A stretch of DNA of 7,515 bases from Phytoplasma sp041276565. GTDB lineage: Bacteria > Bacillota_I > Bacilli_A > Acholeplasmatales > Acholeplasmataceae. The notes beneath the pieces are model-generated. The model searched no databases. It was not told the DNA's origin and saw only the letters and a program-made list of their open reading frames with translations. The first letter of the stretch is position 1. Every line of letters begins with the position of its first letter. Shown here piece after piece: positions 5,306 to 7,515 of this stretch. The DNA lies in assembly GCF_041276565.1 (NCBI RefSeq), contig NZ_JBGGGR010000014.1, positions 1 through 7,515 on the forward strand. The letters are read 5' to 3'. A program made the translations under genes and the position numbers.

Positions 5306-6271
5306 TTATTCCTTAGTATAATTAAATTTTGAAATTAAATTTGATAATAATTGTTTCTTTAAAAAATTAAAAAATAATTTAATAGCTTTCTGCATATTGT
5401 TAACATCACGGCCAAAGAGGCTCTTTGTTCCGTCTTGATTCGTAATAGAGGTTGTTAAAGTTAAAAAAGAGAGTTTTTTAAGATTAGTAAAATTTTTTAA
5501 AGCTTTACGTTGAGCCTTACGGCGCATATTCTCTAAATTACGCTTTTTTTGATTAAGATTAAGAATATTTTTATTAATTCCTTGTTTATAAACAGGATTT
5601 TTTTTATTTTGTTTAATTGATTCTTTTAAAATTTCTTGTTGTTTTGTTAAATCCTCGTTTAACATAATAAAATCATTTTTTTTATTAATTTTGTCACGGC
5701 GGAGCTTATTTTTAATTTGATTTTCTAAAAAAAAACGGTCCAATTTCAAAGAATAGACATTGACATGAGAAGCTATACCATAATCAATTTCTTTAAAAAT
5801 TTTGATTTGATTTTGAATTGTTTTATTAAAATCAATTAATTTTTGAAGTTTTGAAAGATTGGATGGGTTTAAATAAGAAAAATCTAATTCCGCGTCAAAA
5901 AACCTAATTAAAAAATTTTGATTTGTCAGAGTTTTATATAATAATGATGTTAATGTTAACTTATCACGGTCCGCGATAAGTTGGGCCGGATCTAAAAATA
6001 AACTATTTAATTCTAAATGGACTTTTTCAGCCTGAATATTAAAAGGATGATAATTAATTTTATTTTGATTTTGAAGGAGTTTAAAAACGGATTTAAACAT
6101 ATTATTTTTATCATCAGTAATAACATATAAATCCTTTTGAGCACGTGAAAAAGTAACATATAATAATTTTTTCTCATTTATCATATCAGTATGAAAATGA
6201 TTATGACGAGGCCAAAGAAACAAAAAAATAATTTCATTTTGAAAGCCTTTATAAGCGTGAATAGTTGACAA
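5306..6271 (-). CDS. gene D segment 3: helicase motifs V/VI, coiled linker and HUH motif I
   Basis: This unbroken frame proves the fusion. It opens with motif V (STIHAYKGFQNEIIFLF), then motif VI (EKKLLYVTFSRAQKDLYVI, the arginine-finger region). A Lys/Asn-rich region of about 200 residues follows, with coiled-coil character near its end (NLENMRRKAQRKALKNF). HUH motif I is KKLSFLTLTT at about 5470-5451, followed by FGRDVNNMQKAIKLFFNFLK, as in rolling-circle initiators. It ends at TAA 5306-5308 (KE-stop). The same frame continues beyond the stop for 88 codons carrying HUH motif II, so the stop looks like a point nonsense change or a base error. Confidence 0.8.
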   Translation of the reverse strand: MSTIHAYKGFQNEIIFLFLWPRHNHFHTDMINEKKLLYVTFSRAQKDLYVITDDKNNMFKSVFKLLQNQNKINYHPFNIQAEKVHLELNSLFLDPAQLIADRDKLTLTSLLYKTLTNQNFLIRFFDAELDFSYLNPSNLSKLQKLIDFNKTIQNQIKIFKEIDYGIASHVNVYSLKLDRFFLENQIKNKLRRDKINKKNDFIMLNEDLTKQQEILKESIKQNKKNPVYKQGINKNILNLNQKKRNLENMRRKAQRKALKNFTNLKKLSFLTLTTSITNQDGTKSLFGRDVNNMQKAIKLFFNFLKKQLLSNLISKFNYTKE

Positions 6272-6294
6272 AATTATTTTATTTTCGGTATTGT

Positions 6295-6651
6295 TTAAAT
6301 CGTCCGTAAAAGGAAAATCATAAAATGATTGTTGAGAAAAAAATTTTTGAATTTTTGAATATGGGAGTGAGTCCGAAAAAGGAGCATAATAGTGTAATAT
6401 GGAATTAGGATTCCTTCCGCGATGGCGTAAGTTTTGATTAAATTAATTTGATGAAAAACAAAATTAAAATATTGTTCTTCAGTATCTGAAATAGTATAAG
6501 AAAAACGGCCGACTGTTTTTTTATATGTTTTTTGTTTATATGAATCTTGAAGAAGAACATTAGAAGCCTCTAAAATCCTTGTATTAGAACGATAATTAAT
6601 ATTTAAATGAGTTCTTTTATATTGATAATCAAACTGAAACAATTTTAACAA
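6295..6651 (-). CDS. gene D segment 2: helicase motifs III and IV
   Basis: The frame is open from about 6718, so the TTG at 6651 is internal. Motif III (GDFNQTIYTFQGS, 6699-6661) lies upstream of it in the same frame. Inside are LNINYRSNTRILEASN, the usual 'L..NYRS...I...an' of UvrD proteins, and IMLLFRTHSHIQKF, the strand and Arg of motif IV. The last 12 or so residues are in the wrong frame. From about 6340 frame D3 reads QQSFYDFPFTDDLNNTENK into motif V, so one base is missing near the A7 run at 6335-6341. Confidence 0.7.
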   Translation of the reverse strand: MLKLFQFDYQYKRTHLNINYRSNTRILEASNVLLQDSYKQKTYKKTVGRFSYTISDTEEQYFNFVFHQINLIKTYAIAEGILIPYYTIMLLFRTHSHIQKFKNFFLNNHFMIFLLRTI

Positions 6652-6694
6652 AAGAGAAAAAGAACCCTGAAAAGTATAAATAGTTTGGTTGAAA

Positions 6695-7480
6695 TCACCA
6701 AAACAAATTAAAGAATGTTTTTTTGTATTCTTCTTTAGGATAATTATTATTTTTAATTAATAAATTGACAATTTCATACTGAAGTAAATTGATATCTTGG
6801 AATTCGTCAATAAAAATATGACGATAATTAGCATAAAAAGACATGTAATAATCATGAGAAGGATTTTTTAAAATTTCGTATGTTTTAATTAATAAATCAT
6901 CATAATCTAACATTTTATTTTGGTTTAAATATTCTTGATAAAGAGAAAACAATTTTTTAAAATCGTCTGTTATTGAAAAATCTAATTTGAATTGTTTTAA
7001 GAGTTCAGGAGCTCTTTTTAAAATTTGTTTTTCTATTTGAAATCTTTTATAAGAAGTTATTTTTTTAATAAGGTCTTCTATTCTTTCATTGAGACAAAGC
7101 ATATTTTGGGTTGTTAAATTTTTAATAATTTCTTCTTGAAGAAGAGATGAAATAGATTTTTTAAAAACAAATAAAGAATCAAAATAATTAATGAAACGAA
7201 AAGTGAAAGAATGAAAAGTTGACATTGTTTCTTTGGATTCGTAGTTTTCATTTATATAAAAATTGTTGAAAAAATTATTTTTGATAAAATTATGTCTAAT
7301 GTTAATAAGAGTTTTATTTGAAAAAGATAAAATTAAAAGATGCGAAAATGATATTTTTTTAACATTTAATAAATAATCTATTTTTTTCATAAAAAGAGTT
7401 TTTTTACCTGTTCCGGCAGCGCCGTTAACATAATGATAAAAATAATTTGAATTAATAAATTTTTCTTGTATAAGAGACAT
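6695..7480 (-). CDS. gene D segment 1: SF1 helicase domain 1A/1B
   Basis: It holds the N-terminal ATPase motifs of a UvrD-type helicase. These are Walker A at 7423-7397, motif Ia (LLILSFSNKTLINIRHNFI), motif Ib (MSTFHSFTFRFI), the MLDYDDLLIKTYEIL segment typical of UvrD, and motif II IFIDEFQDINLLQYEIV (DEFQD at 6808-6794). Walker A has an extra Lys (GKKT instead of GKT). The frame runs off at the T7 run 6718-6724. With one base fewer it continues as HSLICFGDFNQTIYTFQGS. The ATG at 7480 is the only sensible start: helicases of this class begin about 20 residues before Walker A. Confidence 0.8.
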   Translation of the reverse strand: MSLIQEKFINSNYFYHYVNGAAGTGKKTLFMKKIDYLLNVKKISFSHLLILSFSNKTLINIRHNFIKNNFFNNFYINENYESKETMSTFHSFTFRFINYFDSLFVFKKSISSLLQEEIIKNLTTQNMLCLNERIEDLIKKITSYKRFQIEKQILKRAPELLKQFKLDFSITDDFKKLFSLYQEYLNQNKMLDYDDLLIKTYEILKNPSHDYYMSFYANYRHIFIDEFQDINLLQYEIVNLLIKNNNYPKEEYKKTFFNLFW

Positions 7481-7490
7481 TTTTTTTATC

Positions 7491-7515
7491 TTTTTTTTTT
7501 TTTTTTTTTTTTTTT
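7491..7515. repeat. poly-T run (at least 25) at the window edge, upstream of gene D
   Basis: The last 25 bases are all T, and a second T7 run (7481-7487) separates them from the gene D start by ATC. Read on the coding strand this is a poly-A leader ending in GATAAAAAAA just before the ATG. Its true length cannot be known here because the run reaches the end of the window. It may be a contig end caused by the homopolymer, or a length-variable tract in the promoter or leader of gene D. Confidence 0.7.

Larger units (their letters stand above)
4330..7480 (-). pseudogene. gene D: SF1 (UvrD/Rep-like) helicase fused to a HUH rolling-circle Rep endonuclease
   Basis: This is one long gene, about 1049 codons when three single-base frameshifts (near 6718-6724, 6335-6341 and 5070-5080) and one in-frame TAA (5306-5308) are bridged. 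Residues 20-28 are Walker A (GAAGTGKKT), 225-229 motif II (DEFQD), about 260-272 motif III (GDFNQTIYTFQGS), then NYRSNTRI, motif IV FRTHSH (369 region), motif V STIHAYKGF (about 405) and motif VI LLYVTFSRAQKD (about 440-450). A Lys/Asn-rich coiled linker follows. The C-terminal domain has HUH motif I FLTLTT (672-677), motif II RGFIHYHIL (HYH 748-750) and motif III DYVVKYVSK with Tyr874 and Tyr878, followed by FQFSRNCKNPET. That motif set is typical of phage and plasmid initiators with two active-site tyrosines, such as phiX174 A and Spiroplasma phage ORF2-like proteins. Inferred role: nicks an origin, becomes 5'-linked and unwinds DNA for rolling-circle replication or transposition. No Shine-Dalgarno is visible; a poly-A leader lies just upstream. 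Confidence 0.8.

Noticed and set aside
5306..6271. Gene D as a conjugative TraI-type relaxase
   Set aside because: In TraI/MOB_F proteins the HUH domain is at the N-terminus and the helicase follows. Here the order is reversed, and the YVVKYVSK and SRNCKNPE motifs fit rolling-circle replication initiators better.
1..7515. tRNA, rRNA, CRISPR array or riboswitch
   Set aside because: No cloverleaf-like GC-rich stretch, no conserved rRNA segment and no regularly spaced repeats were seen. The repeated A/T strings are homopolymer or low-complexity DNA.

Overview
The window is very AT-rich. It reads in the standard bacterial code: TGG is used for Trp, TGA is used as a stop, and no reading frame needs TGA as Trp. 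With an OppA-like binding protein, an FtsH-type ATPase and a UvrD-like helicase, this suggests a phytoplasma or close Acholeplasmatales relative rather than a Mycoplasma or Spiroplasma. The assignment is an inference from composition, code and gene content.

The window holds four genes. Every one is broken by single-base frameshifts, mostly at A or T homopolymers, yet each reconstructs exactly to a whole number of codons when one base is added or removed at each break. Left half, + strand: (A) 184-1135, an unrecognised membrane-anchored protein of 317 aa behind a promoter whose spacer is a T tract; (B) 1135-3266, a 709-aa OppA/SBP_bac_5-type substrate-binding protein; (C) 3263-4055, the N-terminal part of an FtsH-type AAA+ membrane protein, ending just after Walker A. 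A/B and B/C overlap by 1 and 4 bases, so the three form a tightly packed operon for envelope proteins.

Right half, - strand: (D) 7480-4330, one gene of about 1049 codons and the highlight of the window. Its N-terminal half carries the motifs of a UvrD/Rep/PcrA-type SF1 helicase (Q-like/I, Ia, Ib, II, III, IV, V, VI). Its C-terminal half is a rolling-circle HUH endonuclease with FLTLTT, HYH and a two-tyrosine YVVKYVSK motif. Helicase motifs V and VI and HUH motif I lie in one uninterrupted frame (6271-5306), so the fusion itself does not depend on repairing any frameshift. Only the HYH and Tyr motifs need one in-frame stop and one frameshift to be bridged. In phiX174-like phages and Gram-positive rolling-circle plasmids, a HUH initiator recruits a separate host Rep/PcrA helicase. 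Here the two appear to be one polypeptide.

A 274-base gap between the convergent C and D genes holds a perfect 15-bp inverted repeat and a duplicated T7A7 palindrome. D starts 10 bases from a run of at least 25 T (+ strand), which ends the window. D may be the replication gene of a mobile or extrachromosomal element that interrupted ftsH. Whether the frameshifts are real decay or consensus errors from long-read sequencing cannot be settled from the sequence alone.
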